From Streptomyces sp. CG1 (GTDB taxonomy: Bacteria > Actinomycetota > Actinomycetes > Streptomycetales > Streptomycetaceae): DNA of 64,000 bases. Shown here piece by piece: positions 25,709-35,726 of the stretch. The stretch is taken from contig NZ_CP163518.1 in the NCBI RefSeq assembly GCF_041080625.1, positions 7,309,501 to 7,373,500 on the forward strand. Reading direction: 5' to 3'. The position numbers and the translations under genes were made by a program. Position 1 is the stretch's first letter. The number at the start of each line of letters is the position of its first letter. A model generated the notes under the pieces. That model saw only the letters and a list, made by a program, of their open reading frames with translations, was not told the origin of the DNA and searched no databases.

Positions 25709-26715
25709 GCAAGGCGGTAAAGGCGGCGGTCATGGGCACTGGCTCGTGGGGCACCGCCTTCGGCATGGTGCTCGCCGACGCGGGCTGTGAAGTGACCCTG
25801 TGGGCCCGCCGCCCCGAACTGGCCGAGGCCGTCAACTCCACGCGGACCAACCCCGACTACCTGCCCGGCGTCGAACTCCCGGAGAATCTCGGAGCGACCG
25901 CGGATCCGGCCGAGGCCCTGCGGGACGCGGACTTCACCGTCCTCGCCGTCCCCTCCCAGACCCTGCGCGCCAACCTCGCCGAGTGGACCCCGCTGCTCGC
26001 CCCCGACACCGTGCTCGTCTCCCTGATGAAGGGCGTCGAACTCGGCTCCACCATGCGGATGAGCGAGGTCATCGAGGACGTCGCCAAGGTCGGCGCGGAC
26101 CGCATCGCGGTCGTCACCGGGCCCAATCTGGCCCGCGAGATCGCCGCCCGGATGCCCGCCGCCGCCGTCGTCGCCTGCACCGACGAGGCCGTCGCCCAGC
26201 GCCTCCAGGCCGCCTGCCACACGCCGTACTTCCGTCCGTACACGGAGACCGACGTGGTCGGCTGCGAGCTGGGCGGTGCCGTGAAGAACGTCATCGGGCT
26301 CGCCGTCGGCATCGCCGACGGCATGGGGCTCGGCGACAACGCCAAGGGCTCGCTCATCACCCGCGGCCTCGCCGAGACAGCACGGCTCGGTGTCGCGCTC
26401 GGCGCCGACCCGCTGACCTTCTCCGGACTCGCGGGCCTCGGCGACCTGGTGGCCACCTGCTCCTCGCCGCTGTCCCGCAACCACACCTTCGGCACCAACC
26501 TCGGCAAGGGCATGACCATCGAGGAGACCATCGCGGTCACCAGGCAGACCGCCGAGGGCGTCAAGTCCTGTGAGTCGGTGGCGGATCTGGCCCGCCGGCA
26601 CGGCGTCGACATGCCCATCACCGAGACGGTCGTGGACATCGTGCACGAGGGCAAGCCGCCGGTGGTCGCTCTCAAGGAGCTGATGTCGCGCAGCGCGAAG
26701 CCCGAGCGACGCTGA
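25705..26715 (+). CDS. gpsA: NAD(P)-dependent glycerol-3-phosphate dehydrogenase
   Basis: GTG 25705 overlaps the acyltransferase stop (GTGA) and gives 336 aa. It reduces dihydroxyacetone phosphate to sn-glycerol 3-phosphate for phospholipids. Visible motifs are the nucleotide-binding MGTGSWGTAFGMVL, LMKGVELGSTMRMSEVI, TGPNLAREIA, the catalytic Lys in GGAVKNVIGLAVGIADGMGL, and GLGDLVATCSSPLSRN. Length is normal for the family. ddl follows 59 bp downstream. Confidence 0.97.
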   Translation: MSKAVKAAVMGTGSWGTAFGMVLADAGCEVTLWARRPELAEAVNSTRTNPDYLPGVELPENLGATADPAEALRDADFTVLAVPSQTLRANLAEWTPLLAPDTVLVSLMKGVELGSTMRMSEVIEDVAKVGADRIAVVTGPNLAREIAARMPAAAVVACTDEAVAQRLQAACHTPYFRPYTETDVVGCELGGAVKNVIGLAVGIADGMGLGDNAKGSLITRGLAETARLGVALGADPLTFSGLAGLGDLVATCSSPLSRNHTFGTNLGKGMTIEETIAVTRQTAEGVKSCESVADLARRHGVDMPITETVVDIVHEGKPPVVALKELMSRSAKPERR

Positions 26716-26774
26716 GCGAACCCCCTGAGTCGGCGCTGTATCAGGGCTCTACCAACGGGTACTCTCAACGCGAT

Positions 26775-27932
26775 ATGAGCACCGAGAACCTTCCCCAGAG
26801 CCCTGAGCAGCCGTCGCGCAAGCCGCGCGTGGCCGTCGTGTTCGGCGGGCGCAGCTCCGAACACGGGATCTCCATGGTCACCGGCGGCGCCGTCCTCGGC
26901 GCCATCGACCGGACCAAGTACGACGTGCTGCCGATCGGCATCACGCGGGAGGGCCGTTGGGTGCTCACCGCCGACGAGCCGGAGCGGATGGCCATCACCG
27001 ACCGCCGGGTGCCCGCAGTCGAGGACCTGGCCGAGTCCACCGAGGGCGGCGTGGTGCTCCCCGTCGACCCCGCGAACCGCGAGGTCGTCTACAGCGAGCC
27101 CGGCTCGGTGCCCAAGGCACTCGGCGAGGTCGACGTGGTCTTCCCGGTGCTGCACGGCCCCTACGGCGAGGACGGCACCCTCCAGGGCATGCTGGAGCTG
27201 TCCGGAGTGCCGTACGTGGGCGCGGGTGTGCTCGCCTCGGCCGTCGGCCAGGACAAGGAGTACATGAAGCGGATCTTCACCTCCTACGGGCTGAAGGTCG
27301 GCCCGTACGTGGTGATCCGGCCCCGTGAGTGGCAGCAGGACGAGCCCGCCGCCCGCAAGAAGATCATCGATCTGGCCGGCGAGCACGGCTGGCCGCTGTT
27401 CGTGAAGCCCGCGCGCGCGGGTTCCTCGATCGGCATCACCAAGGTCGACGACCTGTCCGGTCTGGACGAGGCGATCGCCACCGCGCAGGCCCACGACCCG
27501 AAGATCCTGGTCGAGGCCGCCGTACGGGGCCGCGAGATCGAGTGCGGGGTGCTGGAGTTCGAGGACGGGCCGCGCGCCTCCGTGCCGGCCGAGATCCCGC
27601 CGCCTCAGACGCACGCGTACTACGACTTCGAGGCCAAGTACATCGACTCCACGCCCGGAATCGTCCCGGCGCCGCTCACCGGGGAGCAGACCGCCGAGGT
27701 GCAGCGGCTCGCGGTCGAGGCGTTCGAGGCGGTCTCCTGCGAGGGCCTGGTCCGCGCGGACTTCTTCCTCACCGAGGACGGCGAGTTCGTGATCAACGAG
27801 ATCAACACCCTGCCCGGCTTCACGCCGATCTCGATGTACCCGCAGATGTGGCAGGCCAGCGGCGTCAGCTACCCGGAGCTGATCGACCGCCTCGTGCAGG
27901 CGGCGCTGCGCCGCTCGACCGGGCTGCGCTGA
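26775..27932 (+). CDS. ddlA: D-alanine--D-alanine ligase
   Basis: ATG 26775 gives 385 aa, the usual length for the longer Ddl group. ATP-grasp motifs are VVFGGRSSEHGIS, LHGPYGEDGTLQGMLELSGV, KPARAGSSIGITKV, and the metal-binding EINTLPGFTPISMYP. It joins two D-alanines for peptidoglycan. The active-site region does not show a VanA-type Lys signature that I can recognise, so a normal Ddl is likely. A gpsA-ddl order is common in Streptomyces. Confidence 0.96.
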   Translation: MSTENLPQSPEQPSRKPRVAVVFGGRSSEHGISMVTGGAVLGAIDRTKYDVLPIGITREGRWVLTADEPERMAITDRRVPAVEDLAESTEGGVVLPVDPANREVVYSEPGSVPKALGEVDVVFPVLHGPYGEDGTLQGMLELSGVPYVGAGVLASAVGQDKEYMKRIFTSYGLKVGPYVVIRPREWQQDEPAARKKIIDLAGEHGWPLFVKPARAGSSIGITKVDDLSGLDEAIATAQAHDPKILVEAAVRGREIECGVLEFEDGPRASVPAEIPPPQTHAYYDFEAKYIDSTPGIVPAPLTGEQTAEVQRLAVEAFEAVSCEGLVRADFFLTEDGEFVINEINTLPGFTPISMYPQMWQASGVSYPELIDRLVQAALRRSTGLR

Positions 27933-27944
27933 GCACCCGGCAGG

Positions 27945-28466
27945 TCAGCCGCGCATGGAGGCGATCCCCTTGGGGATCGCCATCTTCACGGAGTCCGCGA
28001 GATCCGTGAGCACCCCCGTGCCCTCGTCCTGCGCGGACATCCCTTTGGGCAGGCTGACCTGCACATAGGCCTCGCGGCCCGCGGTGGTGAACCGCCAGGT
28101 GCCGTCGCCCTGCTTCTCCATCAGCCAGTCGACGCCGTTCACCCCGCCCGCGATGGCGTCGGGGTCACCGCCCTCGGCCACCTTGGGATCGATCATCTTC
28201 GGCGGCCGTACGACGCCGCAGCGCAGTATGATCGCCGGGTTTCCCCAGCCCGCCGTGTAGGCGGACCGGGGTTCGGGGTCGTCCCGGCCGTGTCCGTCGA
28301 GCGTGCGCGGCAGCACCCGGTGCAGTTCCCGGCACACCGTCGCCGTCCTCGCGTCGGGGCTGGGAACCGCCACCGTGGCGCTGTCGTCTGCTGATGAGCA
28401 GCCCGCGACCGCGATCAGCAGCGCGGGCGCGAGCAGGCCGAAGGGCCGGTGACGGAAGATGTTCAC
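27945..28466 (-). CDS. DUF3515 family lipoprotein
   Basis: ATG 28466 gives 173 aa. The signal peptide NIFRHRPFGLLAPALLIAVA ends in a lipobox Val-Ala-Gly-Cys at ~20-23, so the protein is anchored outside the membrane. Mature landmarks are VCRELHRVLPRTLDGHGRDD, WGNPAIILRCGV and GVNGVDWLMEKQGDGTWRFT, matching the DUF3515 pattern. Function is unknown. The RAM-domain gene lies 20 bp upstream on the same strand, so the two form an operon. It is convergent with ddl. Confidence 0.88.
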   Translation of the reverse strand: MNIFRHRPFGLLAPALLIAVAGCSSADDSATVAVPSPDARTATVCRELHRVLPRTLDGHGRDDPEPRSAYTAGWGNPAIILRCGVVRPPKMIDPKVAEGGDPDAIAGGVNGVDWLMEKQGDGTWRFTTAGREAYVQVSLPKGMSAQDEGTGVLTDLADSVKMAIPKGIASMRG

Positions 28467-28486
28467 CGGCCAAGCGTAGACGGGGG

Positions 28487-28720
28487 CTACAGATGCACGA
28501 CCGGACAGGTCAGGGTGCGGGTGATGCCTTCCACTTGCTGGACCTTGGCGACCACCATGCGACCGAGGTCGTCGACCGTGTCGGCCTGGGCGCGCACGAT
28601 GACATCGTACGGACCCGTCACGTCCTCGGCCTGGATCACTCCAGGGATCTTGGCGATCACTTCGGCGACGGTCGACGCCTTGCCGACCTCCGTCTGGATC
28701 AGGATGTACGCCTGTACCAC
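28487..28720 (-). CDS. Stand-alone RAM-domain (Lrp/AsnC ligand-binding) protein
   Basis: GTG 28720, behind GGAGGTTCC, gives 77 aa (VQAYILIQTEVGKASTVAEV ... TCPVVHL). The whole protein is one RAM fold (AEVIAKIPGVIQAEDVTGPY, DLGRMVVAKVQQVEGITRTL) with no helix-turn-helix. Such proteins bind amino acids and pair with full Lrp regulators or act alone; the target is unknown. It is divergent from thiL. Confidence 0.85.
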   Translation of the reverse strand: MVQAYILIQTEVGKASTVAEVIAKIPGVIQAEDVTGPYDVIVRAQADTVDDLGRMVVAKVQQVEGITRTLTCPVVHL

Positions 28721-28859
28721 GGAACCTCCAAGGCGGCCACGAGGATCATGTGGGGAAAAGGAACGCCACGGTATCGCGTTGCCGCTCCCCGCGGGGAGAC
28801 CTGCGGGAACCGGGCTTGCGCGCCAGGGTGCAGGCACGACGGAAGTTGACGGTCTGCGC

Positions 28860-28915
28860 GACCGTGTCGACGGCCGTGAAGGACCGTGTCGACGGTCATC
28901 TCGACCGTATCGGGG
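28860..28915. promoter_or_regulatory. Phased direct repeats upstream of thiL
   Basis: GACCGTGTCGACGG occurs at 28860-28873 and again at 28882-28895, with a third partial copy GACCGTATCGGGG from 28903. The period is 21-22 bp, two helical turns. The second copy extends to the palindrome GACCGT-GTCG-ACGGTC (28882-28897). It lies between divergent RAM-domain and thiL genes. Confidence 0.5.
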
Positions 28916-28968
28916 ACACTGATGACGCGCGAGTGGGCACGGCAAGGCAGAGAAGGGGAGCAAGGGCA

Positions 28969-29934
28969 ATGAAGGGCACTGTTGGTGAGCTCGGGGAGTT
29001 CGGGCTCATCAGGGAGCTCACCTCCCGTCTCACCACCACGCCGGCGGTGCGGGTAGGCCCCGGCGACGACGCCGCGGTGGTCGCCGCGCCCGACCGGCGG
29101 GTGGTGGCGAGCACCGACATCCTGCTGGAGGGGCGGCACTTCCGCCGCGACTGGTCCACGGCCTACGACGTCGGCCGCAAGGCGGCGGCGCAGAACCTCG
29201 CCGACATCGCCGCGATGGGCGCCGTACCGACCGCCCTGCTGCTCGGCCTGGTCGTGCCGGCCGAACTCCCGGTGACCTGGCCCAGCGAGCTGATGGACGG
29301 CCTGCGCGACGAGTGTCAGGTCGCGGGCGCCTCCGTGGTCGGCGGGGACGTCGTACGCGGGGACACGATCATGGTGTCGATCACCGCGCTCGGCGATCTG
29401 CGCAACCAGGAGCCCGTCACCCGCGCCGGTGCCCAGCCCGGCGACCTGGTGGCCGTCACGGGCTGGCTGGGCTGGTCCGCGGCCGGCTACGCGGTCCTCT
29501 CCCGCGGCTTCCGCTCCCCGCGCGCCTTCGTGGAGGCCCACCGGCGCCCCGAGCCGCCGTACCACGCGGGCCCGGCCGCGGCCGCGCTCGGCGCGACCGC
29601 GATGTGCGACGTGAGCGACGGGCTGATCGCCGACCTCGGGCACATCGCGGAGGCCAGCAAGGTCCGTATCGACATCCGGTCCGGAGCGATCGACATCCCG
29701 ACCCAGATGAACGACATCGGGCAGGCCGTCGGCGTCGATCCGCTGCAGTGGGTGCTGAGCGGGGGAGAGGACCACGCGATCGTCGCGACCTTCCCGGCCG
29801 ACACCAAGCTGCCGGCCCGCTGGAAGGTCATCGGCGAGGTCCTCAACCCCTCCGCGCTGCCCCAGGTGACCGTCGACGGAGCGCCCTGGACCAGCAAGGG
29901 CGGCTGGGACCACTTCGGGGACATCGAGTCGTGA
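28969..29934 (+). CDS. thiL: Thiamine-monophosphate kinase
   Basis: ATG 28969, behind AAGGGCA, gives 321 aa. It phosphorylates thiamine monophosphate to the active diphosphate. Family motifs are [57 protein letters not shown] and [16 protein letters not shown]. The GTGA overlap with thiD shows translational coupling. No THI-box is visible upstream; the phased repeats at 28860-28915 may control it instead. Confidence 0.95.
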   Translation: MKGTVGELGEFGLIRELTSRLTTTPAVRVGPGDDAAVVAAPDRRVVASTDILLEGRHFRRDWSTAYDVGRKAAAQNLADIAAMGAVPTALLLGLVVPAELPVTWPSELMDGLRDECQVAGASVVGGDVVRGDTIMVSITALGDLRNQEPVTRAGAQPGDLVAVTGWLGWSAAGYAVLSRGFRSPRAFVEAHRRPEPPYHAGPAAAALGATAMCDVSDGLIADLGHIAEASKVRIDIRSGAIDIPTQMNDIGQAVGVDPLQWVLSGGEDHAIVATFPADTKLPARWKVIGEVLNPSALPQVTVDGAPWTSKGGWDHFGDIES

Positions 29935-30728
29935 TCCCGCGCGTGGTCACGGTGGCCGGTTCGGACTCCGGCGGCGGTGCCGGCATCCAGGCCGACCTGA
30001 AGACGATGCTGGCGCTCGGTGTGCACGGGATGAGCGTGATCACCGCGGTGACCGCGCAGAACTCGCTGGGCGTGCAGGGCGCGTGGGAACTGCCCGTGGA
30101 CGCCGTACGGGCCCAGTACCGCAGCGTTGTCGACGACATCGGCGTCCAGGCCGTGAAGACCGGCATGCTGGCCTCGGCGGAACTGGTCGAGGCGGTCGCC
30201 GAGTTGATCTCCGGCACGGACGCGCCGGCCGTGGTGGACCCGGTGGGCGTCTCCAAGCACGGCGACCCGCTGCTGGCCGCCTCCGCCCTGGACTCCGTAC
30301 GGACGAAGCTGCTGCCGGCGGCCACCGTGGCCACCCCCAACCTCGACGAGGTGGCCCAACTCACCGGCGTGCACGTGGAGTCCGAGGACGATCTGCGGCG
30401 AGCGGCGGAAGCCGTGCTGGCGTACGGGCCGCGCTGGGTGCTGATCAAGGGCGGGCACCTGTCCGGAGATGCCGTGGATCTTCTGACCGACGGCTCTTCC
30501 GAGCACCGGCTGCGCGCCCCCCGCCACGACAACCGGCACACCCATGGCACCGGCTGCACCCTGGCCTCCGCGATCGCCTCGGGGCTGGCGAAGGGACTCA
30601 CCGTGCCGGACGCGGTCAGGCAGGCCAAGGAGTACGTCACGGGGGCGATCGCGGCCGGGTTCGCGCTGGGCGCGGGCATCGGCCCGGTGGACCACGGCTG
30701 GGCGCTGCGCGGGCCTCACGCCGGGTAG
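29931..30728 (+). CDS. thiD: Hydroxymethylpyrimidine/phosphomethylpyrimidine kinase
   Basis: GTG 29931 overlaps the thiL stop and gives 265 aa. It phosphorylates HMP and HMP-P in thiamine synthesis. Ribokinase-fold motifs are [62 protein letters not shown] and the ATP-site [20 protein letters not shown]. Its last 13 bp overlap the convergent monooxygenase gene. Confidence 0.95.
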   Translation: MIPRVVTVAGSDSGGGAGIQADLKTMLALGVHGMSVITAVTAQNSLGVQGAWELPVDAVRAQYRSVVDDIGVQAVKTGMLASAELVEAVAELISGTDAPAVVDPVGVSKHGDPLLAASALDSVRTKLLPAATVATPNLDEVAQLTGVHVESEDDLRRAAEAVLAYGPRWVLIKGGHLSGDAVDLLTDGSSEHRLRAPRHDNRHTHGTGCTLASAIASGLAKGLTVPDAVRQAKEYVTGAIAAGFALGAGIGPVDHGWALRGPHAG

Positions 30729-31921
30729 TGGCGCAGCTCGATGTCCGTGGCCGCCTTCTCGGTGAGCCGCTTGAAGAAGCCGGCCAGCAGGCGTGAGCTG
30801 AGCAGCCGGTACATGCGGTCGCGGCTGCGGATGCGCCGCTCGGTGGGCGGTGCGAAGAACGGGCCCGCGTTGCCGGAGATCTTCTGGCAGCCCCTGGCGA
30901 AGCCCGTGATCCGGCTCTCGTACTCCGCGAAGGCCGTACGGTGATCACCGTCGGCGAGGGCGAGTTCACCGGCGAGCACATACGCGCCGACGATCGCCAC
31001 GCCGGTCCCCATCCCGCCCATGGTGGCGCCGTACCCGGCGTCCCCGAGCAGCGCCATCCGCCCCTTGGCCAGCCGGTCGACATGGATCTGCGCAATGGCG
31101 TCGAAGTACAGGTCGTCGGTCTCGTCGAGCGCCTTGAGGACATGCGGGGTCTCCCAGCCCATGTCCGCGAACCGCTCGGCGAGGATCCGCTTCTGCGCTG
31201 CCGTGTCCCGGCGGTCGTACGTCAGCCGCTCGGAGCGGAACACCAGCAGGGCGCCGGCCCGGTCCGGGTCGCCGTCGTAGTTGTTGATGCCGACACAGCG
31301 GCCGGGCTCGCTGTACAGGAGGCCGCTGCGGTCGAGGCCCAGATGGTTGGGCACCGGGAAGCCGGCCACGTAGTGATCGAAGAACCGCAGATAGCGGGAC
31401 TCGTCGCCGAAGACCAGCCGGCGGGTGTTCGAGTGCAGGCCGTCGGCGCCGACCACCAGGTCGAAGCGGCGGGGCGCGCCGCGCTCGAAGGTGACCTCGA
31501 TGCCGTCCGGGGTCTCGGTGAGCGCGGTGATCGAGTCCCCGAAGACGTACTCGACGCGGTCCTCGGTGCGTTCGTACATGATCTGCGCCAGCTCGCCGCG
31601 GAAGATCTCCACGTCTCCGCTCATCATCTCGGCCGGCAGGTCCACCCGCGGGGTGCCGTCGGCGTCGACGACGCTCTGCGGGCCCATGTGCGTCTGGCGG
31701 GCGTGGATCTCGTCCCAGATGCCCATCTCGGTGAGGACCCTGCGGTGGACGTGCCCGCGGAAGTCGACGGCGAAGCCGCCGCCGCGCAGCGCGGGCGCCC
31801 GCTCGACGACGGTGACCCGGGCGCCGTACCGGGCGAGGTTCAGTGCCAGCGCGGGTCCGGCGACGCTGGCGCCGGAGACGAGGACGTTCAGGTGGGCGAG
31901 GCGGTGGTGTGTGTTCGTCAT
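30716..31921 (-). CDS. FAD-dependent monooxygenase (PHBH / tetracycline-destructase-like family)
   Basis: ATG 31921 gives 401 aa. FAD motifs in order are [20 protein letters not shown] with ERAP (Rossmann), [19 protein letters not shown] (DG motif) and [18 protein letters not shown] (GD motif). The family hydroxylates aromatic or polyketide compounds, including antibiotics. Substrate cannot be told; a tailoring or detoxifying role is plausible. It lies 195 bp downstream of the SARP regulator on the same strand, which may control it. No clear ribosome site is seen. The gene overlaps thiD tail-to-tail. Confidence 0.85.
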   Translation of the reverse strand: MTNTHHRLAHLNVLVSGASVAGPALALNLARYGARVTVVERAPALRGGGFAVDFRGHVHRRVLTEMGIWDEIHARQTHMGPQSVVDADGTPRVDLPAEMMSGDVEIFRGELAQIMYERTEDRVEYVFGDSITALTETPDGIEVTFERGAPRRFDLVVGADGLHSNTRRLVFGDESRYLRFFDHYVAGFPVPNHLGLDRSGLLYSEPGRCVGINNYDGDPDRAGALLVFRSERLTYDRRDTAAQKRILAERFADMGWETPHVLKALDETDDLYFDAIAQIHVDRLAKGRMALLGDAGYGATMGGMGTGVAIVGAYVLAGELALADGDHRTAFAEYESRITGFARGCQKISGNAGPFFAPPTERRIRSRDRMYRLLSSRLLAGFFKRLTEKAATDIELRHYPA

Positions 31922-32069
31922 GGGCGTCAGCCTCGGCGGGCGCGCTGACCGTCCGCCTACCGTTCGCTGACCGCACCACTTACCGCCGACTGACCGCCCG
32001 GCCTCCTGCGCGCCCATCGCCGCGCCAAGAGTGTGCCGACCGCCGTGCCCACCGTGTGCCGTGTGCCGG

Positions 32070-32115
32070 GTCTGCCGTGTGCCGACTGCCCGGTCTGCCG
32101 TGTGCCGACTGCCCG
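32070..32115. repeat. Two tandem 23-bp repeats after the SARP gene
   Basis: The unit GTCTGCCGTGTGCCGACTGC (then CCG) occurs at 32070-32092 and 32093-32115, preceded by degenerate CCGTGTGCC copies from ~32050. It lies directly after the stop codon of the regulator gene. Confidence 0.75.
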
Positions 32116-32116
32116 T

Positions 32117-35100
32117 CTACCGGTCGCCGAGCGCCGCCGACCGAAGCAGTCGGCCCCGTTCGAAGGCCCCGTCGTAGACCTCCGGCGGCAGTTGTGCCCG
32201 GACGTCCGCCGCGGTGCCGGCGACATCGGGGTCGTCCTGTGGTGCGACGCCCCGCAGACCCGCGCCCGCGCCGAGCAGCTCGGCAGCCCGCTCGGGGCTC
32301 TCGGTGACGGACGCCAGCGCCTCGGCGCACTCGGCGAGTTCGAGGACGCCCGGTCCCTCGTCGGCCAGTTCCGTCGCCTGCGCGAACCATTCGCGGGCCT
32401 CCTCCGCCCGCCCCTCGGCGGCGGCCGAGCGCCCCAGGCCGATGAGGATGCGCACGGCCTCGCCCACCCCGGACCAACCGGCGGCACAGGCCCGGAGGGC
32501 TTCCTCGTAGTGCTCACGCGCGCGTGCCGGATTCCCCGACAGCCGGGCCACGTCACCGAGGCCCCGGCGGGCGCCCGCCGCCTTGTCCCGGGCCCCGGCG
32601 GTACGGGCCAGCGTCAGCGCCCGCTCGAAGTCCGCCGCGGCTCGCTCCGGCTGCCCTCGGCGCAGCAGCACGGTGGCACGGCTGAGCAGAAGGTCGGCCA
32701 TCTCCTCGGGCGCGGCCAGCTCCGCGACGTACTCGAGCCCCTCGTCCAGCAGCTCCAGGGCGCGCCGTGAGGCGCCGCGCAGCCCGAGGTGCATCCCCAG
32801 CGGGTCGAGACAGTTGGCCATGCCCCAGCGGTCCCCGGTACCGCGGAAGCCTTCCAGCCCGCGCGCGAAGCACTCCTCGGCCTCCCGGGCCCGGCCCGCG
32901 AACTGCTCCTGGTAACCGATCCCCACGTCCAGCAGCGCACGCGCCCACGGGTCGTCGCCGGCCTGCGCCACGGCCCGCTCGTTGGTGTGCGGCCGCGGGC
33001 CCGCCACGATCGACCACAGCACCAGGACGAACGGCAGCCGCAGGGGCCCTTCGTACGCGGCGAGGAGGACGTCCACGCGCGCGACGAGGTCGTCCCGGGC
33101 AACTCCGTCACCACCTCCGTCCCCGTCTCCGTCTCCGTCTCCGGCGAGCGTGTTCATCACGCACAGGACGTACTCCTCGACCAGGCCCGGCGGGGGTGCG
33201 TCGCCGACGGCGGCCAGCAGGGCGCGGGCGAGGGGCACCTGTTCGCCGTGCAGCCCGCGCAGCCGCCAGAACCAGGACAGCAAGGCCATCAGCCGCAGCG
33301 CGTGCGCGGTGTCGGTGCGCGTGAGGTGGCGCAGGGCCGCGTCGAGGTTCGCGTGCTCGGCGGCCAGCCGGGCCAGCCAGGGCAGTTGGCCGCCGCCGCG
33401 CAGCAACGGCTCGGCGCGCTCGGCGAGCCGCAGACAGTAGGCGGCGTGCGCGTCCCGCAGCGCCGGGCCGTCGTCGACGTGTTCGGCGGCGAAGGCGCGG
33501 AGGGTCTCCAGCATCCGGTAACGCCCCTCGGACACCTCCAGGAACGACTTCTCCACCAGCGACGCCAGCAGGTCCTCCGGATACGGCACCCCGCACACGG
33601 CCTCCACCGCGTCCGCCGTGGCGCCCCCGGGGAACACGGTCAGCCGCCCGGCCAGCTCCCGTTCCTCCTCGTCCAGCAGGTCCCAGCTCCACTCCACGAC
33701 GGCCCGCAGCGTGCGATGGCGGGGCGCCTTGGTGCGGTCGCCGCGGGACAGCAGCCGGAAGCGGTCGTCCAGACGGTCCGCAAGCTCCTGCGCGTCCAGC
33801 GTGCGCAGCCGGGCCGCCGCCAGCTCGATGGCCAGTGGCAGCCCGTCCAGGGCGCGGCAGATGTCCGGCACGCGCGCGTGGCCGTCGAAGCCGGGGCGCA
33901 CCGCGCGGGCACGGTCGAGGAACAGCCGTTCGGCGGGCTCCGGCGGCAGTGCGGGCACCGGCACCAGCACCTCGCCGGTGATGCCGAGGGCCTCCCGGCT
34001 GGTGGCGAGGATCCGCACCCCGGGGCAGCAGCCGAGCAGCAGCGTGACGACCCGGGCCGCGTCCTCCACCAGGTGCTCGCAGTTGTCCAGCACCAGCAGC
34101 AGCTCCCGGTCCTCCAACGCGGCCAGCAGCCGCCCGGTGCTGTCCGTCGTCGCGGTGCGCAGGCCCTCCCGGATCCCGAGGGCCGCGAGCATCACGTACG
34201 GGATCCGGCTGCCGTCGGTGAGCGGGGCCAGCTCGACGAGACAGGCGTCCGCATGGGTGCGGGCGGCCTCGAGCGCGAGCCGGGTCTTGCCCGCCCCGCC
34301 GGGCCCGGTCAGCGTGACCAGGCGGGTGTCGGCGAGGAGTGCGGTGATACGGGCCAGTTCGGTGTCCCGGCCGACGAAGCGGGTCAGCTGGGCCGGGAGC
34401 CGGGGCCGTGGGCGGTCCGCCTCGGTGCCGCGCAGCAGCTCCAGGTGCAGGGCCGCCAGTTCCGGCGACGGATCCGCGCCCAGGGCGTCGGCGAGCGCGC
34501 GCCGGGCCTCCTCGTACACCGTGAGCGCCTCGGCGGGCCGCCCGGCTGTGTGCAGGGCACGCATCAGCTGCCCGTAGAGCCGCTCGCTCAGCGGCTGCGC
34601 GGCCAGCAGGGAGCGCAGCTCGGGCACCAGCTCCGGGCCGCCGCCCAGGACGAGGTCGGCCTCGATCCGGTCCTGTACGGCGGCCAGCCGCAGTTCTTCC
34701 AGCCGTGCGGTGTCGGCGTGCGCGTCCGGCAGGTCGGGCAGCGCCGGGCCGCGCCACAGGGCGAGCGCCTCGCGCAGCCGGGCCGCGGCCCCCTCAGGGG
34801 CACCGGCGGCGAGGGCCTCGCGTCCCTCCCGGGCCAGCCGTTCGAAGCGGCGGGCGTCGACGCGGTCGGCGGGAACGTCGATCCGGTAACCGGCCGGTCC
34901 CGCCTCGATCGTCGTGTGCGGGGCCAGCCGCCTGCGCAGCCGGGAGATCTGCGACTGCAGGGCGGCGGCGGCCCCGGCGGGCGGCTCGGCGCCGTACAGG
35001 CCGTCGGTCAGCCGCTCCGTGGAGACCGGGCGGTCGGCGTCCAGGAGCAGCAGCGTGAGCAGGGCACGGGGGCGGGGGCCGCCGGGGTCTATCGGGCCGC

Positions 35101-35146
35101 CGTCGTCGGTACGGATGTCCAGCGGGCCCAGGATGCCGAAGCGCAT
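32117..35146 (-). CDS. AfsR/SARP-family regulator with NB-ARC ATPase and TPR-like C-terminus
   Basis: ATG 35146 gives 1009 aa. Residues 1-93 are an OmpR-type winged helix (MRFGILGPLDIRTDDGG, SQISRLRRRLAPHTTIEAGP), and ~98-243 a bacterial transcriptional activation domain ending at DALGADPSPELAALHLELLR. The NB-ARC ATPase follows: Walker A TLTGPGGAGKTRLALEAA near 279 and Walker B LLLVLDNCEHL near 352. A ~450-residue helical repeat region ends the protein. This is the AfsR-like large SARP layout, which switches on secondary-metabolite genes. No cluster is attached except the monooxygenase, so its regulon is unclear. Confidence 0.9.
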   Translation of the reverse strand: MRFGILGPLDIRTDDGGPIDPGGPRPRALLTLLLLDADRPVSTERLTDGLYGAEPPAGAAAALQSQISRLRRRLAPHTTIEAGPAGYRIDVPADRVDARRFERLAREGREALAAGAPEGAAARLREALALWRGPALPDLPDAHADTARLEELRLAAVQDRIEADLVLGGGPELVPELRSLLAAQPLSERLYGQLMRALHTAGRPAEALTVYEEARRALADALGADPSPELAALHLELLRGTEADRPRPRLPAQLTRFVGRDTELARITALLADTRLVTLTGPGGAGKTRLALEAARTHADACLVELAPLTDGSRIPYVMLAALGIREGLRTATTDSTGRLLAALEDRELLLVLDNCEHLVEDAARVVTLLLGCCPGVRILATSREALGITGEVLVPVPALPPEPAERLFLDRARAVRPGFDGHARVPDICRALDGLPLAIELAAARLRTLDAQELADRLDDRFRLLSRGDRTKAPRHRTLRAVVEWSWDLLDEEERELAGRLTVFPGGATADAVEAVCGVPYPEDLLASLVEKSFLEVSEGRYRMLETLRAFAAEHVDDGPALRDAHAAYCLRLAERAEPLLRGGGQLPWLARLAAEHANLDAALRHLTRTDTAHALRLMALLSWFWRLRGLHGEQVPLARALLAAVGDAPPPGLVEEYVLCVMNTLAGDGDGDGDGGGDGVARDDLVARVDVLLAAYEGPLRLPFVLVLWSIVAGPRPHTNERAVAQAGDDPWARALLDVGIGYQEQFAGRAREAEECFARGLEGFRGTGDRWGMANCLDPLGMHLGLRGASRRALELLDEGLEYVAELAAPEEMADLLLSRATVLLRRGQPERAAADFERALTLARTAGARDKAAGARRGLGDVARLSGNPARAREHYEEALRACAAGWSGVGEAVRILIGLGRSAAAEGRAEEAREWFAQATELADEGPGVLELAECAEALASVTESPERAAELLGAGAGLRGVAPQDDPDVAGTAADVRAQLPPEVYDGAFERGRLLRSAALGDR

Positions 35147-35283
35147 TCCCCGGATTCTGGCAGGCGGTCAGCGTTTCCGGGTACGGCAAAGGCGCTTTCG
35201 GGTACGGCAAAAAGCCGGCCCACCCGCAGGTGGACCGGCTCAGTGCAGCGAACCAGCAGTGGCCGCGCGCTCAGCTGTTGGCG

Positions 35284-35469
35284 TCAGCGCGAGACCTTGC
35301 CGGCCTTGATGCACGAGGTGCAAGCGTTCACGCGCTTCGGCGTCCCGCCGACCACGGTACGCACACGCTGGATGTTCGGGTTCCAGCGGCGGGGCGTACG
35401 GCGGTGCGAGTGCGAGATGTTGTTGCCGAAGCCCGGCCCCTTGCCGCAGACGTCGCAGTTGGCAGCCAC
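35284..35469 (-). CDS. rpmB: 50S ribosomal protein L28
   Basis: GTG 35469 gives 61 aa ([20 protein letters not shown] ... GKVSR). Both Cys pairs are present (CDVC and CTSC), so this is the zinc-binding form rather than the zinc-free paralogue. [14 protein letters not shown] is the family core. The 5' leader contains an 8-bp hairpin (35506-35523). It is divergent from the DAK-family kinase gene. Confidence 0.96.
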   Translation of the reverse strand: MAANCDVCGKGPGFGNNISHSHRRTPRRWNPNIQRVRTVVGGTPKRVNACTSCIKAGKVSR

Positions 35470-35505
35470 GGGTCACTCCAAAGACTTCAGATGCACTTAC
35501 GGTTA

Positions 35506-35523
35506 ATCCCGGCAGGCCGGGAT
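35506..35523 (-). promoter_or_regulatory. Hairpin in the rpmB leader
   Basis: ATCCCGGC (35506-35513) pairs perfectly with GCCGGGAT (35516-35523) over a 2-nt gap, 37 bp upstream of the rpmB start. It could be a leader RNA hairpin or a protein-binding palindrome. Confidence 0.4.
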
Positions 35524-35726
35524 CGAGATCGTACGACCTGAGATCTGAGTGGCGTTGCCAGGGGAACGGCCCGATCGGGATCGGGCAACCGGAGCAGCAT
35601 ACAACGGCTGCGTCCGTACAACGAAACTACCATGGCAGCTCAGGGCCCCGCTCCCGGCCCTCTTCCGGCGGACAGGGCCCCACGGTCTACGCTGCGACCA
35701 CGTCCAGCCAGTTCAGGGAGGCGCAG

